Origin: Flavobacterium croceum DSM 17960 | GTDB lineage: Bacteria > Bacteroidota > Bacteroidia > Flavobacteriales > Flavobacteriaceae | Direction: 5' to 3' | NCBI RefSeq assembly: GCF_002917885.1 | Contig: NZ_PQNY01000001.1 | Location: forward strand, 62,001-126,000 | DNA: 64,000 nucleotides | Shown here: positions 1 through 9,218 of the stretch, piece by piece | Layout: each line of letters opens with the position of its first letter | How positions within the stretch are numbered: position 1 is the first letter of the stretch | Notes under the pieces: generated by a model | The model's database searches: none | Seen by the model: only the letters and a program-made list of their open reading frames with translations | Told to the model about the DNA's origin: nothing | Program-made: the position numbers and the translations under genes

Positions 1-1
1 T

Positions 2-655
2 AAAGCCGAAAGCGAACCAGAAAAAGCGCACAATATTAATGTTTTAGGCGCAAAAAACTTAGCTCAAGCTTGTTTAAAACACAATAGCATATTGTTGCAT
101 ATTTCTACCGATTTTGTTTTTGATGGCACTAAAAACAGTCCTTATCAAGAAACCGACACTCCAAATCCGTTGGGAGTATATGGAAAAACAAAATTAGATG
201 GTGAAAAAGCAATTCAGGAAACATTTTCAAACTACTATATCATCAGAACTTCTTGGGTTTATTCGCAATTTGCGAACAATTTTATGAAAACCATGTTACG
301 GTTGGCTCAAGAAAGAGATAGTTTATCTATAGTATCCGATCAAGTAGGTACGCCTACTCATGCATTAGATTTAGCCGAATGTTTAGTCAAAATAATACAA
401 AACCACAACAACCAATTAGCACACACTAATTATGGATTGTATCATTTTTCTAATGAAGGCTATTGTAGTTGGTTTGATTTTGCAAAAAAAATATTTGAGG
501 CTAATAATGTAACTATTGCTATTCAACCCATACCAAGTTCGGCATATCCTACACCTGCTAAACGACCTTTGTATAGTGTTTTGGATAAAACTAAAATAAA
601 AAAAACTTTTAATCTTGATATTCCAAACTGGGAACAAAGTTTAAAACCATTGTAA
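2..655 (+). CDS. rfbD: dTDP-4-dehydrorhamnose reductase, 5' end missing
   Basis: This would reduce dTDP-4-dehydro-L-rhamnose to dTDP-L-rhamnose, the last step of rhamnose donor synthesis in the cytoplasm. The reading frame is open from base 2, so the N-terminal Rossmann glycine motif lies outside the window. Visible are the HISTDFVFDG strand typical of RmlD, the catalytic YxxxK (YGKTK), SWVYS, and the C-terminal RPLYSVLDKTK-like segment where the family binds substrate. The stop is one base before the next gene, so the two are surely cotranscribed. The other rml genes are presumably upstream. Family assignment is firm; only the start is unknown. Confidence 0.93.
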   Translation, partial: KAESEPEKAHNINVLGAKNLAQACLKHNSILLHISTDFVFDGTKNSPYQETDTPNPLGVYGKTKLDGEKAIQETFSNYYIIRTSWVYSQFANNFMKTMLRLAQERDSLSIVSDQVGTPTHALDLAECLVKIIQNHNNQLAHTNYGLYHFSNEGYCSWFDFAKKIFEANNVTIAIQPIPSSAYPTPAKRPLYSVLDKTKIKKTFNLDIPNWEQSLKPL

Positions 656-656
656 A

Positions 657-1586
657 ATGACAACCAACCCCAAAATATCTATTGTAAGTCCCGTATATCG
701 AGCAGAGAATATTGTAGAAAAATTAGTCGCCGAAATTCAAAAAGCGATGCAATTAATGCAAGTTTCTTACGAGATTATTTTGGTTGATGATAGAAGTCCG
801 GATAATTCTTGGGAAAAGATGAAAGAAATTTCGAAACAAAACTTAAACGTAAAATCAATCCGTTTAAGTAGAAATTTTGGACAACATCCCGCTATTATCG
901 CCGGATTATCTAAAGCACAAGGAGAATGGGTTGTAGTAATGGATTGTGACTTACAAGATCAGCCCAAAGAAATCATTAAACTATACCAAAAAGCACAAGA
1001 AGGTTACCAAGTAGTTCTAGCCAAAAGAGTGCAACGCCATGATACGTTTTTAAAAAAATTATCTTCAAAAGTTTTTTCCAAAGCTTATTCTTTTTTTACC
1101 GATACTACCTACGATAACGAAGTGGCAAACTTTGGTATTTATAATAAAAAAGTGGTTCAATCGATACTTAATATAGGCGATACCATTAAATTTTTTCCTC
1201 TTTTTGTAAAATACGTCGGTTATCATAGTACCTCTATAGAAGTAGAGCATGCAAATCGAGAATCTGGAACAACTTCATACAGTTTTTCAAAGCTATTAAG
1301 TCTTGCTTTTAACACAATTATTTCATTTTCAAATAAGCCTTTAAAACTATTTGTAAAATTTGGCATGTTGGTCTCTTTTCTTTCTTTTTTAGTTGGATGC
1401 TATTATATTTATGAGGCTATAAATCATAAAATTGCTGTTTTAGGTTTTACATCAATCATTGTTTCAATTTGGTTTCTATCTGGAATTATCATTACAACTA
1501 TAGGTATTACAGGAATTTATATAGGTAAAATATTCGATCAAACAAAAAACAGACCCGTTTTTATTATAGACGAAATACATGGTTAA
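657..1586 (+). CDS. Family 2 glycosyltransferase, GtrB/ArnC-like, two C-terminal membrane helices
   Basis: The 309-residue protein has a GT-A fold family 2 domain at about residues 7-200: the first acidic pair D44-D45 (VDDRSPD), the metal-binding DxD at D96/D98 (DCDLQD) and the RESGTTSY segment near 201-208, which matches the RxxGxSKY motif of polyprenyl-phosphate sugar synthases. Two hydrophobic segments follow at about 231-254 and 263-290. This is the layout of DPM1/GtrB/ArnC enzymes that move a sugar from a nucleotide onto undecaprenyl phosphate. It fits with the GT39-like protein two genes downstream, which would use such a lipid-linked sugar. The sugar cannot be read from sequence. It starts one base after rfbD. 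Confidence 0.85.
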   Translation: MTTNPKISIVSPVYRAENIVEKLVAEIQKAMQLMQVSYEIILVDDRSPDNSWEKMKEISKQNLNVKSIRLSRNFGQHPAIIAGLSKAQGEWVVVMDCDLQDQPKEIIKLYQKAQEGYQVVLAKRVQRHDTFLKKLSSKVFSKAYSFFTDTTYDNEVANFGIYNKKVVQSILNIGDTIKFFPLFVKYVGYHSTSIEVEHANRESGTTSYSFSKLLSLAFNTIISFSNKPLKLFVKFGMLVSFLSFLVGCYYIYEAINHKIAVLGFTSIIVSIWFLSGIIITTIGITGIYIGKIFDQTKNRPVFIIDEIHG

Positions 1587-2253
1587 AAAACTAACATGGG
1601 ATTCGGATTTTTTCAAAAAAAATATTGGACAAATTGATGCTTCAGAATTTAAAAAAGCAAATTTGCTCGAATATGATTTGATTTATGTAACCTCTCAAAC
1701 AGATTTTAACATCGTTATACAAGATTTTGAATGTACATTTGAAGAAGTAAAGGTAGTATTTGAAAAAAAGAATCTTACAACAGCAAATCTCGATTCTCAT
1801 ATATTTTCTGTTGCAGAAGTAAATGTAAACCTAGAAGACTTGTATGTTCTTGCTTACGAAAGTGGTAAATACAGCCGTTTTCTTTTGGATTATAATTTTT
1901 CTAAATTAGAGTTTGAAACTATGTATAAAATGTGGGTAGATAATTCTATATCCAAAAAAATAGCTACCGATGTTTTGGTTTATATAGAAAACCAAAAACT
2001 ATTGGGCTTTGTTACCTATAAAATAGATAATAAAAACGCACATATTGGTTTAATAGCTGTACATCCAAACGCACAAGGCAAAGGAATTGGTAAAAAATTA
2101 CTAGCCAGAGCAGAACATATGGCGCAGATACAGCACTGCCATATAATGCAAATACCTACTCAAAAACAAAATAAAGAAGCTTGTACTTTTTATTCGAAAC
2201 AACAATACAATGTCTCTTCTGAAACATATATTAAACACTATTGGAGGAAATAA
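1579..2253 (+). CDS. GNAT N-acetyltransferase, WecD/RffC-like
   Basis: The 224-residue protein has an N-terminal region without clear motifs, then a GNAT domain from about residue 95. The acetyl-CoA loop is clear at 161-174 (VHPNAQGKGIGKKLL, matching the Q/RxxGxG/A pattern). Length and two-part layout resemble WecD/RffC and other nucleotide-sugar N-acyltransferases that acetylate dTDP-4-amino-4,6-dideoxyhexoses. The start overlaps the preceding glycosyltransferase by 8 bp, so it is translated from the same mRNA. The GNAT call is firm; the amino-sugar substrate is inferred from context. No aminotransferase partner is visible in the window, so it may lie upstream. Confidence 0.75.
   Translation: MVKKLTWDSDFFKKNIGQIDASEFKKANLLEYDLIYVTSQTDFNIVIQDFECTFEEVKVVFEKKNLTTANLDSHIFSVAEVNVNLEDLYVLAYESGKYSRFLLDYNFSKLEFETMYKMWVDNSISKKIATDVLVYIENQKLLGFVTYKIDNKNAHIGLIAVHPNAQGKGIGKKLLARAEHMAQIQHCHIMQIPTQKQNKEACTFYSKQQYNVSSETYIKHYWRK
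2243..2247 (+). promoter_or_regulatory. Shine-Dalgarno-like GGAGG
   Basis: GGAGG lies 7 bases before the ATG at 2255. Such a strong ribosome-binding site is unusual in this A+T-rich Bacteroidota window. It argues for starting the GT39-like gene at 2255 rather than at the in-frame ATG at 2210 inside the preceding gene. Confidence 0.6.
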
Positions 2254-2254
2254 A

Positions 2255-3721
2255 ATGACACAAAATACAGTAAAAAAATACTTTGGTAAAACCAATTTAT
2301 GGCTTATCGTAATTTTATTATGTGCCACTTTTTTGCGCTTTTACCATTTAGATTTTCAAAGCATGTGGATGGACGAACTTTACACCATGGTTGTTTCCAA
2401 TCCAGCGATGAGTTGGGCTGCTTTTCACAAAGAATTAATTGCTCGCGAGGGCTTTCCGCACTTGTATTTTATCATTTTAAAAATATTTTATTTCTTTTTT
2501 GGCTTTACTAGTTTTACTGCACGTTCAGTATCTGCTATTGCAGGTATTGCGTCGATTTATGCTTTATTTTTGGTTGGAAAAGCATTATATAATTCAAAAA
2601 CCGGACTCGTTGCGGCATTGCTTATCACAGTAAGCAACTATCATATTTATATTTCGCAAGATGCTAGACCGTATACCTTGTATTTCCTATTTGTATGTTT
2701 GTCATTTTATAGACTCATACTTTTTATAAAAAATACCACATGGAAAAATGCGTTATATTATGCTGTTTTTACTGGTATTCTTTTAAATTTTAACTTCTTT
2801 GCGCTCATTAATGTTTTTTCACAAGTTGTTATATTAGCACTTATATTGGTGCTATTACCTCAACGAGATCGAATAGATTTTGTGAAAAAATCGGCCGTTT
2901 CGGGTGCTATTATTTTGGGAATGTTTGCTATAAATTATCAAAAATTTATAGTACTCATGAATTATCAAAAATTCTGGGTATATCCACCTCAACCCGATTC
3001 GTTTTCAAAAATATTTAAAACATTTTTTGGCGATTCAGAAATCGTTTTGTATCTTATTTTTCCTTTATTGCTTTATTATATTTTTATCATCTTTAAAAAC
3101 AAAGAAGAAGAAATATTCAACTATAAAACCTTGCTCAACAACAAATTGTTTTTTGGCTTTATTATTTTATTTGTTTGGTTTTTTGTTATGTTTTCTTTTT
3201 TAATGATAAAATCCTATGGAAAAATATCTTATTTACTTACACGGTATTTTTTAAGTTTAATGCCTGTATTATTTATTATTATTGCAATATCTATAGTACA
3301 TATTAAAGGGAAAATAAAGCAAGGTATTGTACTCTTTGTAGTTACTTTTTATATGTTTATTCATCTTGTGGTTGTTACAAAACAATATACAACTGTTAAG
3401 CATGCTCAATATAGAGAAGCAGCTGCCTTTGTGCTTAAAAACAATACAGAGAAAATACCAATATACAGTAATCAAGCCTATTGGTATCGTTTTTATTTTA
3501 AAGATAATGCTATTAAACCGAAAGAACTTTCTTTAAATAAACTGTATGAAAAGTACAAAAAAGATAGTATATTACCTCAAAAATTTTGGTACATAGATGC
3601 TTTTAAACGATTTGATTCGACAAACGTGGCTACCAAAACTTTTTTTAATAAAAAATACAACATTAAAAAGATTTTTAAAGGTCATAAGGCTTGGGCAGAA
3701 TTGTATGAAGTTAGAAAATAA
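2255..3721 (+). CDS. GT39/ArnT-like integral membrane glycosyltransferase
   Basis: The protein has 488 residues from the chosen ATG, with about ten or more hydrophobic helices and a C-terminal soluble tail of about 100 residues. After the first helix comes MWMDELYT, with the acidic pair D40-E41. This is the catalytic first-loop motif of GT-C enzymes of the PMT/ArnT group, which transfer sugars from polyprenyl-phosphate carriers on the periplasmic side. SQDARPYTLY in the second loop is also typical of bacterial GT39 proteins. The upstream GT2 protein is the likely maker of its lipid-linked donor. An in-frame ATG at 2210 exists but overlaps the acetyltransferase by 44 bp; the GGAGG before 2255 decides the start. 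Confidence 0.82.
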   Translation: MTQNTVKKYFGKTNLWLIVILLCATFLRFYHLDFQSMWMDELYTMVVSNPAMSWAAFHKELIAREGFPHLYFIILKIFYFFFGFTSFTARSVSAIAGIASIYALFLVGKALYNSKTGLVAALLITVSNYHIYISQDARPYTLYFLFVCLSFYRLILFIKNTTWKNALYYAVFTGILLNFNFFALINVFSQVVILALILVLLPQRDRIDFVKKSAVSGAIILGMFAINYQKFIVLMNYQKFWVYPPQPDSFSKIFKTFFGDSEIVLYLIFPLLLYYIFIIFKNKEEEIFNYKTLLNNKLFFGFIILFVWFFVMFSFLMIKSYGKISYLLTRYFLSLMPVLFIIIAISIVHIKGKIKQGIVLFVVTFYMFIHLVVVTKQYTTVKHAQYREAAAFVLKNNTEKIPIYSNQAYWYRFYFKDNAIKPKELSLNKLYEKYKKDSILPQKFWYIDAFKRFDSTNVATKTFFNKKYNIKKIFKGHKAWAELYEVRK

Positions 3722-3824
3722 AAATTTCATATTCCTTATAAAAATCATTAAAACCGTCAAAACTATCACATAAAATTAGTTAATTTAGTAAAAAATTGAA
3801 CATACATATCAAACATAAATATCT

Positions 3825-5090
3825 GTGGGACAAATACTTAAAAAAAATAAGATCTCAAAAATAAATAAGAAGTCTGCTTATAATTTTTTAAATATTGCGA
3901 TAATAAAACTTTTAAATATTTTTTCAAAGGTTTTTGTGGTAGGATATCTGATAAGAACATTAGGAGATTTAAATTATGGTGTTTTAACGTGGGTTGATTC
4001 TATCATTCAATACTTTATAATATTCATTAATTTTGGATTTGATTTATATGCGGCAAAGTATATTGTCGAGACTGAAAATAATCAATATAAAAAAAATCAA
4101 ATTATTTCAAGCATTTATTATATTAAATCATTTATATTCTTTGTTTCATTTATTCTAATGTCTTTAATGACCTTTAACCAACAAATATATATTTACAAAG
4201 ACCTTCTATTTTTAATGTTATTATTTGCAATAGGGGAAATTTTAAATCCTTTGTGGTATTTTCAAGGAGTAGAAAAAATGCATAAAATAACTGTTACAAC
4301 CACAATAGGAAAGGTATTACTTCTATTAGCAACATTGTTTTTTATAAAGAAACAAAATGACACCATATATTACATATTGTTTCTAGTTTCAATAAACGCA
4401 TTGACGGGATATGTGGGATACTATTTAATGAAAAAAGACTGTAATTTTAAATTTATAAGAGTACCTATTGGTAATTTAAAAAAGTATTTTAAAGAAAGTT
4501 ATTTGTTTTTTTTAGGAAGAATGTCAATGTTTACATTCAATTTAGGAACCGTATTTTTAATAGGCTATAGTTTTCAAAAAGAATTAGTATCTATTTATGA
4601 TATCTCGATAAAAATAATATTTATATTTATAATACCATATGAAGTGCTTCAACAAGCATTATTCCCAATCCTTGTTAAAGGAACATCAAATAAAGTAATT
4701 AAAAATTTAATTTTATTTACACTACTATCAAGTGTAATAATTACAATTTCAATATTATTATTTTCAAAACATTTACTTATTCTTTTTGCTGGAAATGAAC
4801 TTTTAAACAATTTATATGTTTTGAAAATTTTGACATTTTTAATAATACCCGTAAGCTTATCTCTTATTTATGCTAATACTATTATGGTTGCAAAAGGATT
4901 TTTTAAGGAATTTAATAGCACATTAATAATTTCAAGTATTTTTTATATAGGTTCTTTAGCCGCGTTATATTTTACTAATAATTGGTCATTCGTAAATGTA
5001 ATTGTTGCAAGAGTAGTTGCAGATATTTTTTTAATTGGAATTAGAATGTATATTTGCAGAAAAAAAATTTACAATGAAAAATATACATAA
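3825..5090 (+). CDS. Wzx-type polysaccharide flippase
   Basis: The 421-residue protein is almost entirely hydrophobic, with about 12 predicted helices, and has the N-terminal pattern of Wzx/MOP-superfamily flippases (IRTLGDLNYGVLTW, then GFDLYAAKYI). It would move undecaprenyl-diphosphate-linked repeat units across the inner membrane. No ATG exists near the 5' end; GTG at 3825 is the most likely start. A gap of about 100 bp separates it from the previous gene, and the base composition becomes visibly more A+T rich here. The 3' end overlaps the next lipoprotein gene by 17 bp. The family is secure, the substrate unknown. Confidence 0.85.
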   Translation: MGQILKKNKISKINKKSAYNFLNIAIIKLLNIFSKVFVVGYLIRTLGDLNYGVLTWVDSIIQYFIIFINFGFDLYAAKYIVETENNQYKKNQIISSIYYIKSFIFFVSFILMSLMTFNQQIYIYKDLLFLMLLFAIGEILNPLWYFQGVEKMHKITVTTTIGKVLLLLATLFFIKKQNDTIYYILFLVSINALTGYVGYYLMKKDCNFKFIRVPIGNLKKYFKESYLFFLGRMSMFTFNLGTVFLIGYSFQKELVSIYDISIKIIFIFIIPYEVLQQALFPILVKGTSNKVIKNLILFTLLSSVIITISILLFSKHLLILFAGNELLNNLYVLKILTFLIIPVSLSLIYANTIMVAKGFFKEFNSTLIISSIFYIGSLAALYFTNNWSFVNVIVARVVADIFLIGIRMYICRKKIYNEKYT

Positions 5091-5697
5091 AATCTTTCTA
5101 CTATCTATTTTTTTAATATTTATTTCTTGTGATAAAAGCTCGAAAGAACTTGAAATTAAACCAAATGCAAGTAATGGACAAGATGCGTTAATTAGTAGTT
5201 CTTTGCCTTTTCAAAACTTTAATGATGATGAGAACATTCATCTATATGTATCACAGCAAAAAGACTCTGTTTCTTTAAACAGAGTACTAATAGACTTCAA
5301 GGAAATACCTTCAAATGTTACTATTGACAGTGCGTTTTTATATTTTAAATTCAACAATAAATCTGCTTTTGGAAAAGAGAACTATGGTGAAAATGGATTT
5401 ATATTAAGTAGAGTCATTTCTCCTTGGGACTCTAAAGACGTAAATTGGAAAAATCAACCAGTAACATCAAATATAAATCAGGTGTATACTTCAAAAACTA
5501 AACTTAGTAAAGACCCGAAGCGAATAAATGTAACTAGATTAGTGCAAGATATATCTTCCGATAAAGAAAACAGTTATGGATTTATGTTAAAAATGATAAA
5601 TGAGAAAGAAAATGCCATATTGCTATTAGCATCAAGTAACTCAAATGATGAAAGTTTAAGACCTCGCCTTTCTATATTTTATTCAGAAAAAAAATAG
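5074..5697 (+). CDS. Lipoprotein with DNRLRE (CBM96-like) domain
   Basis: The 207-residue protein begins with a lipoprotein signal peptide ending in the lipobox FISC-D, so it is probably acylated at that cysteine. The rest looks like a single DNRLRE-type beta-sandwich: DALIS near the start, LNRVLIDF and IDSAFLYFKF in the middle, the WDSKDVNWKNQP segment, NVTRLVQDI and a C-terminal LRPRLSIFY. In the literature this fold is a carbohydrate-binding module of extracellular enzymes. Here it stands alone, starts 17 bp inside the end of the flippase gene, and is followed by a Wzy-like gene, which suggests a job in polysaccharide assembly, retention or attachment. That role is inference. ATG 5074 is chosen because it gives a complete signal peptide. 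Confidence 0.75.
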   Translation: MKNIHKIFLLSIFLIFISCDKSSKELEIKPNASNGQDALISSSLPFQNFNDDENIHLYVSQQKDSVSLNRVLIDFKEIPSNVTIDSAFLYFKFNNKSAFGKENYGENGFILSRVISPWDSKDVNWKNQPVTSNINQVYTSKTKLSKDPKRINVTRLVQDISSDKENSYGFMLKMINEKENAILLLASSNSNDESLRPRLSIFYSEKK

Positions 5698-5714
5698 TCA
5701 AATAAAAACCCATA

Positions 5715-6983
5715 TTGATAATATTATCTAAAACATCTAATTTACCTTTAATATTAAAAGCATCTGCAATATTGGGTGTTACGGAAGTCTTATTTTCCAT
5801 TCTATTTAGGTATTTGGGACTTGAAGATTTTCAAATGGTTCCATACCTAAGACTTGTAACGACTGTTTTTTTAATTGCTTATTTGTTTTATAAAAAACTG
5901 ATAATTAAAGACTCCATAAAAAGAATTGTCTATTATAACAGTTTAAATAATAAATTAGTTTTTTATTGGATTTTAATTACATTAATTTGTTTGATTGTCG
6001 GGATTTTTAGACTAAACCCTATTTTATACATAATAACTGATTTTTTTTATATTTTTTTTGGTTTTCTTTTTTATAGAATAATTCAAACTAGTGTCAATAT
6101 AAACTCTGAAATTCAAAAATTAGAAATAAATACTGTACATAATACATTTATTATTTTATTATTATTACTTTCAATTATATGCCTTTTTTCAAAAATTAAT
6201 ATCCCATCTTTTCTTTTAGTTTTATCTCTTAGTTTTTCTTTTTTCTTTTTTTTTAAAAAAAAATATTTATATACCTTTTTATATTTTATCCCTTTTATCA
6301 TACAGTTTACAACAGCTAATAGAGCTATATTAATAGTATTCTTACTGTTCGCTACTTTATCTTTTTTTAATCGACCTATTTCTGAAAAAACATTATTTAA
6401 AGTTATTTCCTTAAGTGTCACAGCTATAATTGTAACTCCATATATTCTTAGTTTTTCTATAAAACAAATTCTTCCTTTAATTTCTGACGGTTCAGTATTA
6501 AAAGCTAGATTAGATCAAGTAAAAATGCTTATGGAAGGTAAATACAATTGGAATTCCCCAGAAATGCTATCGCTAAAACAAAGAATAGACGAAGTACTTA
6601 TTGTTTTAAAATTTTGGACAGCTAATGTATTTAATTTTGTTTTTGGAGGAGGGCTAGGAGCTACAATTGAAGGACATAGCTTTAAAGATGTTGGTGTTGG
6701 ATCATCAGCCATATTAGGTAAAGAAAAAATACACAATATACATATACTCCCTTTTTCATTAATATTTAGATATGGTTTGTTTGGATTGATTCTGTTTTAC
6801 TTACTTTTGAAAAATCTTTTTTTAAATCTTTTTAAAGTTTTGACTACTAAAAATTCTATTTATAGTAGTTTAATTCTATTTCAAATCTCTTGGATAATTT
6901 ATTCGTTACCTGCGGCATCTTTTTTATGGACAAGTCCAATATTTTGGTTTTTATTAGCGTTCGATTATGGAAAGAATAAATAA
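5715..6983 (+). CDS. Wzy-like O-antigen/capsule repeat-unit polymerase (first of three)
   Basis: The 422-residue polytopic protein has about eleven hydrophobic helices and a large hydrophilic loop at about residues 255-345 that carries FVFGGGLGATIEGHS and IHNIHILPFSLIFRYG. A loop with GxGxG followed by a histidine-rich stretch next to a helix is the usual look of Wzy/WaaL/RfaL-type proteins. Overall sequence conservation in Wzy is low, so the call rests on topology and context (directly after the flippase and lipoprotein). The frame opens at 5706 and has no early ATG; TTG at 5715 is the best start. A T9/A9 homopolymer junction lies at 6246-6263. The 3' end overlaps the next gene by 17 bp. Confidence 0.7.
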   Translation: MIILSKTSNLPLILKASAILGVTEVLFSILFRYLGLEDFQMVPYLRLVTTVFLIAYLFYKKLIIKDSIKRIVYYNSLNNKLVFYWILITLICLIVGIFRLNPILYIITDFFYIFFGFLFYRIIQTSVNINSEIQKLEINTVHNTFIILLLLLSIICLFSKINIPSFLLVLSLSFSFFFFFKKKYLYTFLYFIPFIIQFTTANRAILIVFLLFATLSFFNRPISEKTLFKVISLSVTAIIVTPYILSFSIKQILPLISDGSVLKARLDQVKMLMEGKYNWNSPEMLSLKQRIDEVLIVLKFWTANVFNFVFGGGLGATIEGHSFKDVGVGSSAILGKEKIHNIHILPFSLIFRYGLFGLILFYLLLKNLFLNLFKVLTTKNSIYSSLILFQISWIIYSLPAASFLWTSPIFWFLLAFDYGKNK

Positions 6984-8133
6984 CTTAAAATTTCTTGAAT
7001 TATTATTTTTAAGCACTGCATTGTTTATTTTATTGCCTAATAAAATAAAAGAAATTCCTTTTTTATTGTTTTCAATTACACATCTAATGTGTTATGGGTA
7101 TAAAAATATTAAAATGAAATACTTTAGTTTACTTATATTTTTCTTTCTTGTAAATCTTGTTAGTTTATTTTATTCTGATGATTTAAAATATGGATTGAGA
7201 AGAATAGAGGGTTTTTTACCATTTATTTATCTAGCAATACCTTATTCTACTCAAAACTTTAAGAATATTAACATTACTAAATGGAGTAAAATATTTAATA
7301 TTTGTAACGCAATTTTTTTGTTGATTTTTGTTTTTTATTGTTTTATTAGTTCTGATCATTTGAGTTACAACATTATAAGAACTAGTTTTGAAAAATTACC
7401 ACTTATAAACATCCACCCTATTTACCTTTCTATTATTGCTTTTATTGGATTTATCACATCATTGTTTTATTTAAAAAACACTATTTCAATATTGTCGATA
7501 ATAAGTAATTTAATTATTATTATGTTAACAGGTGCTAAATCCACATTAATTTTTTTGATAATTATTATACCCTTTGTTTTTTTTAATAAAAAAATAGAAA
7601 AAATAAAGAAGATAATGTTTTTTTTATTAATAATATTTTTCGCTTCATTATTAATTTTTACAAAAAATGGACATAGAGAAAGATTTAGAGAAATGTTTTT
7701 AGCTGTATCCTATAACCAATTCAATACTAATAATTCAACTAGTGTAAGGAATGCTGTTTATAAATGCACACTAGATAGATTAGAAAAAACAAACTTATTT
7801 TTTGGTAATGGTATTGGTGATTCCCAATATTTTTTAGATCAATGTTTTAAAATTTCACACTCAGATTTGTTGGGTTATAACACTCATAATCAGTATTTAG
7901 GAATTGTCATCTCAACAGGTTTTTTTGGCTTATTTTCTTTTTTCTTACTAATTTTTTATGTTTTTTTACTAAATCAATATAAGGGTTTTACGCCTTTTTT
8001 AATAGTAATATCTTTTTTTCTTTATTTTTTTCTTTTTGAAAACGTCTTAGAAAGAAAAAACGGTATATTACTTTTTTTGTTTTCAATTTACTTTATATTC
8101 AATAAAAAAGTTTATCAATCATCAAAGTATTAA
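6967..8133 (+). CDS. O-antigen ligase family (Wzy_C-like) membrane protein (second of three)
   Basis: The 388-residue protein has about ten hydrophobic helices. The long periplasmic loop has NSTSVRNAVYKCTL, FFGNGIGDSQ and the signature THNQYLGIVISTGFFG, in which the histidine before NQYL is the conserved residue of the O-antigen ligase/polymerase domain. It would join or polymerise lipid-linked glycans at the periplasmic face. The ATG overlaps the end of the preceding Wzy-like gene by 17 bp, so the two are translated as a pair. Whether this one is the polymerase, the ligase that attaches glycan to lipid A core, or a protein O-glycosylation ligase cannot be decided here. Confidence 0.78.
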   Translation: MERINNLKFLELLFLSTALFILLPNKIKEIPFLLFSITHLMCYGYKNIKMKYFSLLIFFFLVNLVSLFYSDDLKYGLRRIEGFLPFIYLAIPYSTQNFKNINITKWSKIFNICNAIFLLIFVFYCFISSDHLSYNIIRTSFEKLPLINIHPIYLSIIAFIGFITSLFYLKNTISILSIISNLIIIMLTGAKSTLIFLIIIIPFVFFNKKIEKIKKIMFFLLIIFFASLLIFTKNGHRERFREMFLAVSYNQFNTNNSTSVRNAVYKCTLDRLEKTNLFFGNGIGDSQYFLDQCFKISHSDLLGYNTHNQYLGIVISTGFFGLFSFFLLIFYVFLLNQYKGFTPFLIVISFFLYFFLFENVLERKNGILLFLFSIYFIFNKKVYQSSKY

Positions 8134-8138
8134 AACAA

Positions 8139-9218
8139 ATGAGAATTTTAATTATAGGTCCTTTTCCAAATCCAATTACAGGTGTTAGTTTAGCAAACAA
8201 AGTGTTATATGATGGGCTTACTAAGCATGGTTTTATTATTAAAAAAATAGATACTGAGTTTAACTCAAATATTAACTCAAAGCATGGTTCATTTAAATTA
8301 AACAAAGTATACATATTTAAATCATATTTTCAAGCATATAAAGTTATTTCCTCAAATTTGGTGTACATTACTATTGGACAATCGTTTTTTGGGGTTTTAA
8401 AATATCTTCCTTTTTTAATTATATCTAAAGTCTTCAAAAAAAAAACAATAGTTCACTTACATGGTGGACACTTATACAATGAATATTATTTGCTTTCTAG
8501 GATAAAGAAAATAATTTTTAGAAAAACAATTGGTATGTTTGATTTTGGAATTGTTTTATCAGAAAGCCTTAAGATAAACTTAGAAAAGTTTCTAAAGCCT
8601 CAAAATGTGTTCTGCTTGAATAATTTTTATCTAGATGAATTAAAAACAAACTTTGAAACAATAAGATCAAAGGATTTTTCAAAAATAAAAATGGTTTTCT
8701 TAAGTAACCTTATAAAAGAAAAAGGAATTAATAATTTACTTGAGGCAAAAAAGAAATTAAAACAAAAAGGAATACATTTTAATTTAAAAGTTGCAGGAAG
8801 TGTTATTTCAACAAACAATTTAAATGAGTATTTCAAATTTGATAATGAAATATCCTATTTAGGAAACGTTACAGGGAAACGTAAATATGAACTACTTCTC
8901 TGGTCAAATATTTTTTGTTTACCAACATATTACAATATGGAGGGACAGCCTATAAGTATTATTGAAGCCATGGCAACTGGAAACATGATATTATCAACTA
9001 AGCATGCTGGGATTATAGATATTTGTTCTGAAAAAAACGCTTTGTTTTGTCAAAAAAACGACATAGATGATTTAGTAGAAAAAATAGAATTTGTATATTA
9101 CAATTCAAAACTAATACAAGATATTTCTTATGAAAATTATAAATATGCTTCGGAAAAATTTACTGAAAAATCATTTATAGATAATGCAATAAAAATCTTT
9201 CAAAAATGTATGAACTAA
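8139..9218 (+). CDS. Family 4 glycosyltransferase
   Basis: The 359-residue GT-B enzyme starts with MRILIIGPFPNPITGVS, the usual N-terminal strand and glycine loop of GT4 enzymes. The C-terminal half has the Ex7E motif (EGQPISIIEAMATG), which contacts the nucleotide-sugar donor in retaining GT4 transferases. The central hydrophobic stretch (GVLKYLPFLIISKVF) is a membrane-facing patch, not a helix pair. The gene lies 5 bp after the second Wzy-like gene and overlaps the next by 13 bp. It should add one sugar to the repeat unit on the cytoplasmic face; donor and acceptor are unknown. Confidence 0.85.
   Translation: MRILIIGPFPNPITGVSLANKVLYDGLTKHGFIIKKIDTEFNSNINSKHGSFKLNKVYIFKSYFQAYKVISSNLVYITIGQSFFGVLKYLPFLIISKVFKKKTIVHLHGGHLYNEYYLLSRIKKIIFRKTIGMFDFGIVLSESLKINLEKFLKPQNVFCLNNFYLDELKTNFETIRSKDFSKIKMVFLSNLIKEKGINNLLEAKKKLKQKGIHFNLKVAGSVISTNNLNEYFKFDNEISYLGNVTGKRKYELLLWSNIFCLPTYYNMEGQPISIIEAMATGNMILSTKHAGIIDICSEKNALFCQKNDIDDLVEKIEFVYYNSKLIQDISYENYKYASEKFTEKSFIDNAIKIFQKCMN

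Noticed and set aside
2210-2254. Longer N-terminus for the GT39-like gene from ATG 2210
   Set aside because: Would overlap the acetyltransferase gene by 44 bp; a strong GGAGG sits before the ATG at 2255.
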